From positions 6,686,056-6,750,055 of the forward strand of contig NC_067304.1 in assembly GCF_020740795.1 (NCBI RefSeq): a stretch of 64,000 bases of DNA. Direction: 5' to 3'. The translations under genes and the position numbers were made by a program. Shown one piece after another: positions 1 to 25,720 of this stretch. The notes under the pieces were generated by a model. It saw only the letters and a program-made list of their open reading frames with translations. It made no database searches and was not told the origin of the DNA. The stretch comes from Apus apus. Its lineage: Eukaryota > Chordata > Aves > Apodiformes > Apodidae. Position 1 is the stretch's first letter. Every line of letters begins with the position of its first letter.

Positions 1-3000
1 TTCCCCAAGAACATAAACTGATTTCCCCAAAAATATGCAAGGCTGCGGTCAACAGGGCTGCGCCTGGGATGCTGTTACCCTCTTGATCTCTAATACCTCA
101 TCACCTCTCTCATGCTGAGAGCACTCTTCAGTTTCTGAATTATTCTTTTTCTTACTCATTCTCCAGTTTGTGAGTTTCCACACCACATTAGTGTTTAACT
201 ATTTAATTTAAGATCAATAAAAACTGGCTTCTGCTTGTTTGCTCTCCCACAGGAACTATATCTGCCCCTAACCTTTCTGGATGTACCAAGATAGACCTGA
301 AACCAAGAATCACCTTAAGGGTGCAGAGGTCATCTTCCTCAAAAGAACTCTTCATCCCCAAGCTGTTTAAATTACAGAGTCAACTTAGACCTTAGGTCAC
401 AGGTTCAGGGTAGAAATATGAGTAAGGCTTGGGTATGCTGTGCTAAAGTTAGATCTACAGCCTCTTTAAACTGAAGTGCTCGATACAAGCAAGCCATCTT
501 CCCACTGTTTTTTGGCTGTAAAGAGAGTGATTCACACCCAAAGGCTTCAGAGTGCCTCTAAGACCCCATGCTTTTCTCTCTGAGCTGTTTTCATTTCAGC
601 TAGGTCTAATAAAAGGAAAATGGTCAAACATGCCCAGAATTTGGCAACTTAGGGCATTTAGCAGGATCTTCCTCTAGTTTGCCTAGCAGGGCAGCCATGT
701 CACAGGGGCACCTGTCCAAGTAGAAGTTTTGCTAGAAAATTGTTCCAATTCCTGAAGAAAAGTATTAACAGAGAGATGGCAATGTGGAAATTCACAAGGG
801 CACTCCTTGATGTGCCACGTCTTTGACCAACACCACCTTGTACTAGCATAAGCCTCAGCAAGTTCTTCTCTCCCCACTTTGCTCTTAGTCATTCCCTACA
901 CAGATTCCTCCAGGGATGTTTAAATCATCCTGTTCCAGTATACAATGGAAGTCAGTAAATCCTTAAGGTGTGCACTAATTTCTAGGAACAGGTTATTACG
1001 ATAACAATCATGTTGGAGGAAAGCTTTCCTAAAAAGCCAAGGAAACCCTTCCATTTATGCAGCCATCTGTACTCACATTCTGAATCCCTCCTTTCAGAAC
1101 AGGTAGCCCCTACTGAACCTACCCAGTGCAAAGAGTTTTATAACCCTGTTACTAGGAGTCTATTTTAAAGTTCTTTGCACAAAAAACAGATTGGACTCTG
1201 ACATAATATCTTAGGAGAAACACACTTAAATCACACTTACTGTGTGGTCCAACACAATTTCCCTCATTGCAGGTGGAAAGCCAACAGGGAAGTCATTTTA
1301 GAAGACTGATTTAAGTAACTTAAAGGCCTAACAGAGAGCATGGTTTGGACACAGCAGTAACTTTATAGCTGACTTCACTCTTGGAATATCAAGTAAAGAA
1401 ATTTTCCCTCCCCTGATTTTAGACTTAGCAATATACTTTCCAAGGGCAATGTCAGCAAAAGTATAATGAGGGACCCTGCTGCAAGTAGAGACTCAGCACT
1501 AATACAAGGTGTATAACATGGCAGATTGGTGAAATCATTAAAATTGGGCTCTGGAACAAGCCTGTGGTACTCCTCAAAGCCACTCACACTGCTTATTTGT
1601 GCTATACCAATACATACACAATACAGCTGCTCATGCACCATTACAGAAGGAATATTTGAATAAAACAAGAGCCCACAGAGAAAGCAGAGAGCAGCGTTAC
1701 AAGCTTTCTGTAAGCCAATTGTGGATCCCGTGCCCAGATCACTACCACAAAAGAAACAACCAAAGAATTCCAAGTTTATTCTTTAAAAAAGTTATTTAAG
1801 AAGCAAAATAATTTACTTCAATTCAAACCAAAAGAGATGCATTATTGAAAGCAAATAATTATACAAAGTAACAACAAATTAGCCCTTGAATAATAAGTCC
1901 AGATCCCAACAATTCCCTACCATCCTGGAGGTTATACAGTCACTTAAGGCTTGAGGAGTAAAGGAGGACCACATATAGATCAGAATGTAATTCAAACTTC
2001 CACTGCTCTCCTTCCCCCCATAGGCCCGAAATTGCTTTCATCAAACTGTGTTAACAATTATCATGACTTAAGCATCATGGTTACTATCCAAAGTCCTACT
2101 GATACGAGTAAGAACAAAACTTGAGCAGTGTTGTTTGAACAAGACCATGGAGTGGGAACACCAACAGTAACAAGCCACAGAGTTACATGATCTCATCAAA
2201 CAGCTGTTCTCAATCCACGATAACAGAAACATTTATTTCAGTTGTTGACACTTGTAATTTTTGAACAAGAGCTTTACTCTTCTTTAGTATTTTACCTCAC
2301 AGCTGTTTATGTCTGTTCTTCCCAGTTAAGATAGTAAAGTAAGCTTCGCATCAACAAGGTGTTAAGCTGCTAGTTCTAAATAACAACATTTGGACTAAAT
2401 CTACAAAACTACCTTTTCCAGGGACCTGTTCTTGTGCAAACACTTCTGTGCTTATCTTCTAAATAATTTTCCCAAAAGTTCTGGGAGGTTTGTCCTTCCA
2501 CAGTTCTCTCTCAGTTGCCACCAAAGTCAAGGTTCTCTTACATAGATAGCTGGAAACAAAGTACAACTTTTTACTTCATACAACTAGTACAGCACCCTGA
2601 TTTTCTATCATTCACTAGATTTGAACCCAAAATAATGCAGATGGGAGCACTGCCTGTGTAGGTCAGCTCTGCAGCATCCTAAAAGCTCATGCACCCCCCT
2701 CTGAGGTTCCAAACATGAAATACATACGGACTCATCTTACCAGCTCTTCTTCCCTTTTAAGATTTTATATAGCCCAAGAGAAAGAGAACACCAAAAAGCA
2801 AGTGGATACATTGGCCAGTTCTCATACAATTCTGAGAATCTACAACTTTTGGAGTTACAGCCAGTACATTTTAATGACTAGAACATGACACACAATGTAG
2901 AGAATTACTACGAGGAACCTCCATCCAAAAGAAGTAATTTTCCATACTTGACCATGCAACCCTCAAACATCAAATGCCAGCTGCAAAGGCTTCCCATGGC

Positions 3001-5895
3001 CATGGGCAGCACGTGGCCATGCTCTGAACTCTGCAATCCTGCTTGCCAGGAAAGAAACTCCTACGTTTCCCAAATAAACAAAAGCCACACATGAAACCAG
3101 GTGACAGGACGTCACCATTCCAACACACCGTGACCTCTGCTTTGCTGTCTTTCCAAATGCTGAGTCTATGTGCAGTGGTGGCAATTCTGTCACTTTTAAC
3201 TTGCAGGCATGAGATCATCCTCAAACAAATTTGAGTCACAGCCAGTGCTATCCATAATGCTGCCTACCACTGTGTATGTTGCTGGAAAATAATGTTTTAT
3301 GTAAAAATATTGTATTTTTAATTCTTACCAGTGTCACATCAGTCAAGGGTAAAATAAATTGCAAGAAGTACTTAAAAGGATTATCACAGGTAAAGAAAAT
3401 TTGATGCAGATTGATCCTCTTAATTCCAAGAAGAGAATTAAGAATGTAAGTAGCAAAAGAAGGAGTATTAAAAGGAACAATTTCTTCTCTCAGTATTTAC
3501 CAATTTCTGATTTCCATTTGAAACTGAGAACTCCAAATTAAGTTGTATGAATCCAACACCAACAAACTGAAATTAAGCCTCTTGAAATCTCTCTGCTCAC
3601 ACTGGTTTGGCAGACTGACTGAACGCTCCCTCTGTTGGCTGAATGCTTATTACTCTTCCATCAGGAACTGGAAATTCAGCTTCGCTGTGGGATACACTGA
3701 CCACACAGAGCAGAATCCACTATCAGCAGCTCAAGAACTAGAGAAGAACACAGTATTCCAAGAACACCGGTAGGTTTTGCAACAGTGACCACACTTGGTT
3801 GTCCCAGTTACACGAGGGGACAATGCTTTGTTCTAGGAAGAACACATCCAGCTTGCACAGCAATTCTCTCACACTCGGAGGCTGTTTGAACAAGCCCAGA
3901 ATTCCCATCAGTTTATTGTACACCCTCTGCAGAATCATCACTGAGCTCACTTCCTTCCTCATTCTGCAAGGATGCTGTAATCAGAAGCTGCTCAGTTTTC
4001 TGTTGCAGCTCCTTGCCTTTTCCCCTCAGTGGGGACGTACCAACTCTGTGACAACTCCTGCACCAGAGTCAGCCTGAATCCCCATGCTGCTCCCCTGACA
4101 AGAAGACTCTCCAACTACATGTTACAGAGAGACATTTTGAAGAGACAATGGTAACAGTCTAGTGGTAAGAAAATAATTTAGAATAAAATAATTTGCAAGC
4201 TACAGACAGAGCTGAGTAACAGCTGTCCTAACTAACTAACCTCCAGTTACTAGATTAACCGTTGAGAAGCTGCCCATAAATGTTGGCAGCTAATGTTAAA
4301 AATTAACAGCTGACTGATTTGGTCCATCTTGGAAAGGGAAGAGATCTGAATGCTGCAGAAAGACAATACAGAATATAAACAGTTCCACCTATAAAGAAAG
4401 TAGAACACAGATGCAGTCTTGTCCCCCTCCCTAGTTAAAGAGTCTTACAAGTGCCTGCCAGATCTTCCAGCCTACAAATTCCTCTTTTAGTATCCTGTCA
4501 GGCCAAGAGATCACCCACACAAGACTTGCCTGCTTAAGAAAATGAGCTCCCAGGAAATTCCAGTCCTTGGGGTTTTCCTCAACCCAAGGGAACAGTGGAC
4601 AACTTCAAATCTTCTTAGCAAACAGGCACTTAAGTTAGGAAAGATATGTCCTTTTTATTACAGAAAGTGAAGGATCCGTTAAGTGGTACTCCTGGCACAA
4701 AAGAGATGTTGCAAATAGGCTGTACAGGTGCAGAGAGAGCAGATACCAACCTGGGACAGAGCATTTGTGGTGACAAAACCATTTCTGACATTACCTGCCA
4801 AGCAATGATTAGTGCCACTCCTCTGACAGCACTGCAAATCAGAATCCAACAAAAAGGGGACAAATATCACTTCTAGCTTTTACTCTAGAGGTAAAGTGTC
4901 ATCTTTTTCACAGCATTTAGTCTCTATCGTTCACTTTTCCTGTGACTGGTTTTCTTCTTGAACAAACCCACATAACACAGTGAGAAAAGAATCCCAGTAC
5001 ATCAAGAGATGTGACTGCTCCATTGGCTGAGCAAGGAGGTAGATGCCAGAGATGTTCTTTTCAGATGGAGCACAGAAAGGACCTTGTGCTAATTAACTGG
5101 TACCAAGGTTCTGGTCACTGGCACCAAAATACTGCAGGGCATCAGCATGAGATGCAGGACAGTAGCATCGAGACTCGTCCAGCAGCTGCATCTGACCCAC
5201 ATGTCCTTGGCATCTGGAACAGAAAAAGGCAGCTCTGATCAGCTCTGTCCAGTGTAGTGATGGATATGCACTGCAACATGTGCAGTACCAGTCCTGAACT
5301 CTCTGCCTGTTGTTACAGTGATGAGCAACATCTTTTAGGTAACTGTTGAAAATAATTTCATTCTGTTGGGGAACTCTTAAGTTTCATAACTTGCATTATT
5401 TTATTTGGTTACTTTTCAAACAGTGCATATCCTAGAGGAACACAGCTCAAGATAAGCTGCACAAAAGTCAATCCATCATCAGCAACTGGTGACTGTAGAG
5501 TTGTGCACACTCTTCTTTCTAGTTCAGGTTTTTCTTGTGTACAAGACAGAATTTACACATTTTCCAAAGAGTCAAAAATATTTTCATAGGAAGGACACAT
5601 TGACAAGAATGATACAGAAAATCACACAGTTTTCAGTTCAGTGGAAATCCACAGGCTACAGCCAAAACATTCTGGTGAATAGAATTTCCTTTTCTTAATC
5701 TTTGCTCTTTACTTAGAGGGAAAAAAAACATTTTGGAGAAGTAATTAAATGTAGGACCTAAATCTCTGGGTATCAATAGGTTGTGTAACGGAGGAAAAAA
5801 CCCCACCTACAGCAGCTAGTATTTCCAAGTCACGCTTATCAACAACTGAAAGACATACAGCCAAGAAGCCAATGAAAGACTACAAGCTCACCTTA
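1..5895 (-). other. NRAS 3' UTR and downstream flank
   Basis: No coding exon is recognisable on either strand; the open frames here are short and do not join at splice sites. The stretch directly below the NRAS stop must be NRAS 3' UTR, since the last coding exon has no donor before its stop. Minus-strand AATAAA poly(A) signals lie at 5400-5405 (proximal), about 4652, 3912-3917, 2232-2237 and 1775-1780. The transcript could therefore end about 0.5 kb or as much as 4 kb past the stop. Mammalian NRAS also has short and very long 3' UTR forms. Which sites are used, and where intergenic DNA begins, cannot be read from sequence alone. Confidence 0.6.
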
Positions 5896-8039
<2,144 letters not shown>

Positions 8040-8215
8040 GGCCCCGGGGCTCGGGCGGGGCGCGGCCGCCTCAGCCCGCGCCCGCCGCTCCCGCGAACGC
8101 GGAACACCCTGCCCAGCGCGTTCCGGCTTCCGGCCCCGGCTGGCGTCATCACCCGTCGCCGGAAGAGCCTCTGGGCTACGCCGCTTCCGGGCACGTGACG
8201 CCAACGGAGGGAAGA
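8040..8215 (-). promoter_or_regulatory. NRAS: NRAS promoter and 5' UTR (CpG-rich)
   Basis: GC-rich, CpG-dense and TATA-less DNA directly upstream of the NRAS start codon. Visible motifs are an ETS-type GCTTCCGG at 8183-8190, a USF/E-box CACGTG at 8192-8197 and a CRE-like GCGTCATCA near 8143-8151. Mammalian NRAS has a separate non-coding first exon. I see no convincing acceptor just before the ATG here, so the leader may be a single exon, but this is uncertain. The island extends into coding exon 1 down to about 7860. Confidence 0.7.
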
Positions 8216-8257
8216 AAGACAGGCCAGGCCTGAGACTTTTTTCAAAATCAGTAAAAC

Positions 8258-8263
8258 TTTATT
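8258..8263 (-). terminator. CSDE1: CSDE1 poly(A) signal AATAAA
   Basis: Canonical hexamer on the minus strand, the last before the NRAS promoter. It lies about 220 bp upstream of the NRAS start codon, so CSDE1 cleavage and NRAS initiation must occur almost next to each other. Confidence 0.75.
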
Positions 8264-8500
8264 CTATTTCCATTCTTTGCCATTAACAGAAAAAATTGGA
8301 GAAAGCAATGTTTGTTTTACAAAGATAATGCATCTCCCAGAGAAGAAAACCCTAAATTGAGAATAGAGGTAACATGAAAAAAAAAAACAAAACAAAAAAC
8401 CACAGTCCTGCCTCTATTCCAAGAACAAAACTCGCGATCGTTTTGGTTAAAGGAATACTCAGACCAATCATTCCGTTTTCTTGCTTCATAAAGTGTGACA

Positions 8501-8538
8501 GGGGGAATGGAGGGAGGGAGGGAGAGGGGGGGGGAAAA
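8501..8538 (+). repeat. GGGA-rich tract (G-quadruplex-prone)
   Basis: Plus strand shows repeated GGGA units followed by a run of nine Gs. At least four runs of three or more Gs lie within 40 bp, which meets the usual G-quadruplex pattern. It lies in the CSDE1 3' UTR on the strand opposite the mRNA, that is, in the template strand. Confidence 0.6.
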
Positions 8539-9440
8539 GCACACAGACATCAACTATTTCACCTTGATGAGTCTCAGAACAGCTATGGAAAGCCTAAATT
8601 TATTCTCTTACAGTACACTGGGTGCCAGCTGCAAAGAAGAAAAAAATGTATTCACTTCAGGCACAACTTCTTTCTTTTTAAATTTAAATCAGTAAAAGAA
8701 ACTGGGTTGAGAAGCTGCAGTGTTCTAAGCAGCAGCAGATTTGTGCATTGTTTTAAATATATTTAAATTACCACACTGATGGCACACCTCAGCCTTATGA
8801 AATTCTGCACTGCATGTGTTTCAGAACGCTACAAAAACAAGTCTACCCCAGAAATTTCCCTTGAGCTTTGCTGGCTAAAGGACTCAAGTTAAATGAAATA
8901 CAAAAACATTGTAACATTTGGCCATCAACTTAAGAATGTTCATACAGATTTTGTATAAAGTTGCATTTATTCCACCCTCACATGGTCCTCAGAATTTGAG
9001 CAGAGTGAGCTGAAGTGAGCCCCCACTTCCCCCGGGAAGGAAAGGCTTAATGCAATTGAGCACTAAGGCATAGTAACACCTTGGCCAAAACAAGAAGGAC
9101 AAAGCAGAGATCACTGTAGTGCAGAACTCCATAAGGTCGACCCGAGCAGAGCTCTAACGTTACTCACAGAGGCAATGTAGAGTTGCAGTTACCAGTTGCG
9201 TTAAATGCACCATTCAAAACAAGCTTCTAAAATGTGATACTATAAGGCGCCACCTTAAGTTCTCCAGAATGCAACTGTGCATAATTTTAAAATGGTTTCA
9301 TAAATTTATTTTAAACATAACATGAGAAGGTGTTAAAACCGGTGTAATAGCTTCTTAGAATTTGGAGGAAGGGATGAACAGGGAGAATTCAGTGCCCTTC
9401 ACCCGCCCCACTGCGCGGCACACAGGTGAGGGGTGGGGGG

Positions 9441-20668
<11,228 letters not shown>

Positions 20669-21667
20669 CTGTTTAAAAGAAAGCACAGGGGGTAAAAACC
20701 CACAAAACACACTCTACTTATTTTGTTTCCTTTCTTCATGCCCACAGAACACAGTAACAAATAGAAACAGCTTGTGGAAGTTATTGTAACCAGCTAATTC
20801 TAACCATTTTTTAAATAAGAGTAAGGACATCAAAATAGTCAGGTTTTTGTACTGGCTTGCAACAACAATAATTCTTTAAATTTAGACAGGCAACAAATTT
20901 ACAAAACAGGCCAGAAATTCAACAGCAAAATAAAGCTTGTTTAGATCAAAACAAACTTCTGACTAAGCATTACACCTCAAAATACTCCTACATTCACTAT
21001 TTCACAGGACAGCTTGAAAACTCTCTCAAGTATCGGCTCTTCTAAATTGAACAGCTAATTAGTTATGAACAAACAATTAGATGCACACCCCTGTGGTTTG
21101 TTCCTAGTTGGTCTTCTCAGTCTTTCATACTTAAAAAAATGTTTTTAGGTTTTTAAACATTTTTGCACAATTGCAAAATACTCAATTAAACTAACATTTC
21201 TGTAGCACAGGAGATAAGTGCTATAGAGACTGAGGAAACCTGTAAACAGCAATGAACTAAAAAAAGTTATAGCTGTAATGAATGTTAGATTGATAACCAT
21301 GAAAACCTCTTCTTTTTTTGCATGGAGGATGTATTTTCTTTTCAAGGCAAAGACTCCATCTTGGAAGGTCCATTTACTAACTCACTGGTATTAAAGATGA
21401 CTAAGTAGAGGTTATTTGAAAAACAGGAATTGGAACCACAACACAACCACTACCAGAAGAAACATTAATAAACAGCTCTCAAGGGTTGTAAGTATTGTTA
21501 CATAGAAGCATATTGCAGATACTATTAATTTGTCATACTACTACTAAACAAATATAACAGCAAAGAACTGCTAAAAAAATCCTCTAATAAAACCCACACC
21601 CTTCTGTTGATAATTTGTTTCCTATTCAGTTTAGAAATACAACTATTTATATAATACATGCACCAAC

Positions 21668-21751
21668 CTCGCAGTGATATTTGAATATTGCACTTTCAGT
21701 AGTATTAGCCGATTCTTCTGTTTCAGCACAAGTTTCTAAGGATGAAGACTG
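21668..21751 (-). other. CSDE1: Probable CSDE1 5' leader exon
   Basis: On the minus strand a long pyrimidine tract (about 21755-21850) leads to a TAG/CAG tandem acceptor. About 81 or 84 nt follow, ending GAG|GTTGGT. The exon is open in the frame that continues into the CSDE1 ATG and reads ...ETCAETEESANTTESAIF. There is no start codon in it. It could be a plain 5' UTR exon or an alternative N-terminal coding exon. Confidence 0.5.
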
Positions 21752-21967
21752 CTATTATTAATAAAAAAAATAAAAAAAAAAGAAGAGCAAGAGAGAGCAA
21801 GAGAGATAAGAGAAAGAAAAAAGACAGCAAGAGAGCGTGATCTATCAAGCTAATAGAGAACACAAGTGCTGCTGCCCTGGGCAGTTTCAATACAGCACTG
21901 GAGAAAACAAAGACTACTATAGCAGCGTCGGGACGTGCTCTTTTGAAGCTGTTGAGTAGGCACAAAC

Positions 21968-22115
21968 TTCTTGTTTCAGATCAAGCCTTGTATCTTCAGT
22001 GTAAGTTTCCTCTTCTTTGGTCTTGAGTTGTTGTTACAATGTGGTATATTATTTTCCTGATCTGAACTTGAAGCAGCAGTTTCAGGTGGTAAATTCTGTT
22101 CTGTTCCACTTCATA
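21968..22115 (-). other. CSDE1: Possible second CSDE1 5' leader exon
   Basis: A minus-strand acceptor (TTTGCAG) is followed by about 148 nt ending CAAGAA|GTTTGT. The exon starts with a short upstream ORF (ATG plus nine codons, then TGA). Its last 66 nt are open and in phase with the next leader exon. An acidic, coding-like stretch reads TKEEETYTEDTRLDLKQE. Exon use is inferred from splice-site shape and composition only. Confidence 0.4.
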
Positions 22116-22126
22116 CTGCAAAGAGG

Positions 22127-25100
22127 AAAAATACACTAAGTATCAACTTAAAAGAAATTACACATTGGCCCTAAGTGCTCCTACAAACTGGAGCATTTTC
22201 TCTACCTTAATCAGTAGGTTTGATTCACAGTAGAAAGGATTGTTTTGCAGATGTATTTGGCATTGCCATTTTCATTTAATGCAAGTCTTAGTCCTCCTAA
22301 TAATAATTTTATATAGGAGCTGCCTCATTATTTAATTAGTAAGTGTTTGCACACATGTTCAGAGTAACAGTAGGGTATGTGTGTGGGGTAATCAGAAATT
22401 TCTGAATTTTTGTTCCAAAAGGTAAGCCAAAGACTAGCAATATCTGAAGCACCTTTAACTTTACACAGAAATAAACAAATCCCACAATTATAGGTACAGA
22501 TGCTGCATGCCCGTTCTGCACAGGCCACATGCACCCTGGCACCACATGTAAATTAACTGCAGGGCTATTCTCTGGAATGCTTAAACCAATGTTTGCAAAA
22601 TGTTGGTAACATGTATGTAATATTTGTGTAGATAACATGAGAGAAGCCTCCCCGCAACTAGATAATAGTAGCTAGATAATAATTCTCTCCTAAGGTTTCC
22701 CAGTACCACTTTGTGTTTTCATGAGAAAGTGGATTGGTCATACTGCCACCTACCACAGAAAAATGAGACCTTATGGAAACAGAAGCTTTTTTTGAAAAGA
22801 ATGCAGACATTTAACTCTAATCACACTGAAAATGCTGACTGCAGTCAGCTATTACAAATAAGAACTTTAAACCCCAAAAGCACACAATGGCTGTATGCAA
22901 ACTCATCATGCAGTTTTCACAGAACTTCGTCCTTCAATTAAGTTTCTGCCTTCAGTCACCACTCTGAAAAACTTCCAGCTGAATCAAGTTTTCTTGTCAG
23001 ACCGCTACATATACACGAATGAGACTAAAGAAAAAACTGGATGAGGGCAGCGCAAACCAGTAGTATCTGGTATGAAAGATTTGCTTATGTCTTCCAAGTT
23101 GAATTTTTTTATAAAGCTGTAGCAAAATAGGATCACTAGACTTTGCACACACCTCAGTATTTGATTCAGGCAACTGTTACCACAGTTTCTTTGAGGATAG
23201 TAGTATTTTTTTGGGCAGCATTTCAGATCTCAAGTGAGAATCCCCCACAACCAAGTTCAGGAGAAATGAAGCAGGCATACACTAACACAGGAACTGCACA
23301 GAAACACTTACAGTCTTATTCACGTATTTCTCTCTCATCCAATTAGACTGATATTATTAGAGCTCTGTTAGAGCTGTAACTTGTATCATAATGTATGTCT
23401 AACTTTTCTGGGCATAAAATATATTAGATTTTCATTGAATAATCAAAAAACATCTTTTGCCCAAAGATGACTAGAACTAATTTAGTCAAGTACTGGAATA
23501 AGGCATAAGCTTTTACCTTAAAAGCCAGTCTGACTGGATATCAAGATTGGTTCACTACACTTAAATTATTAAAAAACAAAAAGAAATAAGATTGTCAGGC
23601 AAGCAAGTTAAAAAAAAATAATCTTGCTGTGTGTGTCTGCCTCAAATTCTTTACTTTATTCAGTTACTATAAATACTTTAAATGGTAAACACCCTAAGCA
23701 GCTGCTCATCTCCCTAGTCACAGTGGCTTCTACATTTGCGTACTTACAACTGAAAGCATTAATGCAAAGACAGGGAAGAGCTGTACAAGTACAGTTCTTG
23801 AAGTCTCTCAGGTTCAGATTTTGCTAAATGACAGTAAGTCACAAAGCTGTTCACACCTAGAAACCATCCACAAAGCCTAACAGTAGAACCTGCTGGATTA
23901 CCATTTGGTTTATAATTTTCTTCACAAAAAGAGATAACTGCAAGAACATGTCTTTTACTGAATGAGAACACATGCTTTCAGAAATAGCCACCTTTTACAT
24001 GCCCAAGATCACATTAAATAAAGAGAAAACTTTATATTTTCATTATGCATGCACAACAGAGCTACAAGGTGATACCTGGAGATGAAACTTTTCGGTATCT
24101 TTTGGATGGCTATCAGAAAGCAGTACTGAACCTCCCTAACCAACATACAACAGCTACAAGATCAGCTACTGACATTCACTACACTAGTGAAGTCACTTTT
24201 ACGCCAAAAAAATAAATGCATGGGGAAAAAAAAAAAAAAGAGTTAAAAGAACTTCCAAGGCCATACGTAAATACATACCAGAGCCTTATTAAAAAAAAAT
24301 AAATTAAAAAATCACAAACAAATCCGGTCTTTTTGAATGTGTCTGCAGTTTGGGGAAGAGCCCTGCAATTGGTATTAACCCAGACAACAGAAATAGGACC
24401 CAGACCGACAAACTCCAGAGGCCTCCAGCAGGGCCCTGAGGCGCGGCGAGCCCCGAGCGCCCGGCCCGGCCCGGCCCGGCCCTCCTCCCTGCGCTGCAGC
24501 AAGATGGAGGCCGCGGAGCGAGTGCGGCCCGCGCCAGGGGCGGTGCCGAGGCCCAGCCGACCGCGCGGGGCCGCCGTGCCGAGAGAGGCGGCCGCGGCCT
24601 AGGTCGTGACAGAGCAGAAGCCGGAAAGGGGCCGCGCCGGGAGCCGTCGCTCCCGGTCCGGGGGCAGGGCGGGGGAGGGGCCGCCCCGCGCCCTCCCCGA
24701 GGACAAAGGGGGGCGATGGCGGCCGCTCCCCCGCACACAAAAGGACCGGGGCTCTGTCTCCGCGCCGGGTGGGGCCACGCGCGCAGCACGCCGGGAGCCG
24801 CGGGACCCTCCGCCTTTCCCCGGCGGCCGCGCGGGCTCGTTCCCGGGAGCTCGAGGGCCGCGGCCCCGCCCGGGGCCTGCCGGGGCCCGTAGTCCCCCCA
24901 CCACTAGCCCCGGCCGGCCCGGCGTCTGCTGGCCTACAGACCCCGACAAGCTCCGCGTCTCGCCGGGCCGCGTAGCGCACCGGGAAAGCGAGTCCCAATG
25001 CCGGGACGGCCCCACCTCCGCCGTCGGGGGGGGGAACTCCAGCGCCCAGGAGCCCCGGCGGCAGGGCCTCTGCCCGCAGGACGCCGGGAAACGGAGTGCG

Positions 25101-25381
25101 CACGCCGCCACGGCCCAGCGACCCGCGGCCACCGAGACCCCATCCCCAGGAGCGGTGGCCTGCAAGGCAGGCGGCCGCAGCCGCCCCCTCTCCCCAGCGC
25201 CCCGCCGCCGCCCTCCGCGCAGCTCAGGGGCGGTTCCAGGCCCCTTCGCCCACCGAGGCCTCTACGGCAAGAGACAAACAGGAGGTGCACTCAGAGTCGC
25301 CCCCCGCCTCAGTCACCCGCTCCCGGAGCCCCCTGTGCCCCCCCCGCTGGGGCGGGCGCTGCCCGAGCCCGCCGCACTCAC
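22127..25381 (-). other. CSDE1 5' intron, no gene seen
   Basis: Presumed first intron of CSDE1 between the leader exons and the CpG-island exon. No exon with convincing splice sites, RNA gene or repeat family was recognised, apart from short A-rich runs (for example near 24223-24240). Confidence 0.4.
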
Positions 25382-25720
25382 CCCAACAGCTCAGCGCCCC
25401 CGCTCCAGCGCCGCCATGAGCAGCACGGCCCCTCACGTAGGAACAAATCCGGCCTCTCGCGAGAGTCGGGCGGGGCCGCGCCTGCGCACTGCGGGGCGGC
25501 TCCTGCGCACGGCGCGTGCGCGCCCGGCCCGAGCCGCGCGCCCGGGCTCGTCGTTCGGCGGCGCCTCCGCCGCCCTGAGGCGGCCCCGCCGGCCCGGCCC
25601 GGCCCGGCGCCCGCAGAGTCGCCACCGGCGCCGCGCTGGCCCGACCGCCCCGCTGCCAGGTCCCTTGCGCTCGGGAACCCTGCTGTCGGCAGCCGGTGCC
25701 CCGGCACACGGCGGGCAGAG
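24430..25720. promoter_or_regulatory. CSDE1: CpG island over CSDE1 promoter
   Basis: About 1.3 kb of very GC- and CpG-rich DNA in otherwise AT-rich surroundings. On the minus strand a likely first exon contains CATGGCGGC (YY1-like) and ends TTGGG|GTGAGTG with its last base at 25382. A perfect TCTCGCGAGA palindrome lies at 25455-25464, and several NRF1-like CCTGCGCAC/TGCGCGC motifs at about 25480-25525. These place the CSDE1 start site at roughly 25400-25450. Long open frames on both strands are composition artefacts. Confidence 0.75.
25455..25464. promoter_or_regulatory. CSDE1: TCTCGCGAGA core-promoter element
   Basis: Perfect 10-bp palindrome just upstream of the inferred CSDE1 first exon. 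This motif is a known housekeeping CpG-island promoter element bound by BANP (earlier linked to ZBTB33/Kaiso). Confidence 0.7.

Larger units (their letters stand above)
8241..9440 (-). other. CSDE1: CSDE1 3' UTR
   Basis: Runs from the CSDE1 stop (9443-9441) to just past a minus-strand AATAAA at 8258-8263. It contains a G-rich tract on the plus strand at 8501-8538 (C-rich in the mRNA) and a minus-strand U-rich run near 8375-8400. No other gene is visible. The end point is inferred from the poly(A) signal. Confidence 0.75.

Noticed and set aside
21723-21965. 80-codon hydrophobic minus-strand open frame resembling a membrane peptide
   Set aside because: The Leu/Phe/Ser run is the translation of a pyrimidine-rich splice tract upstream of a CSDE1 leader exon.
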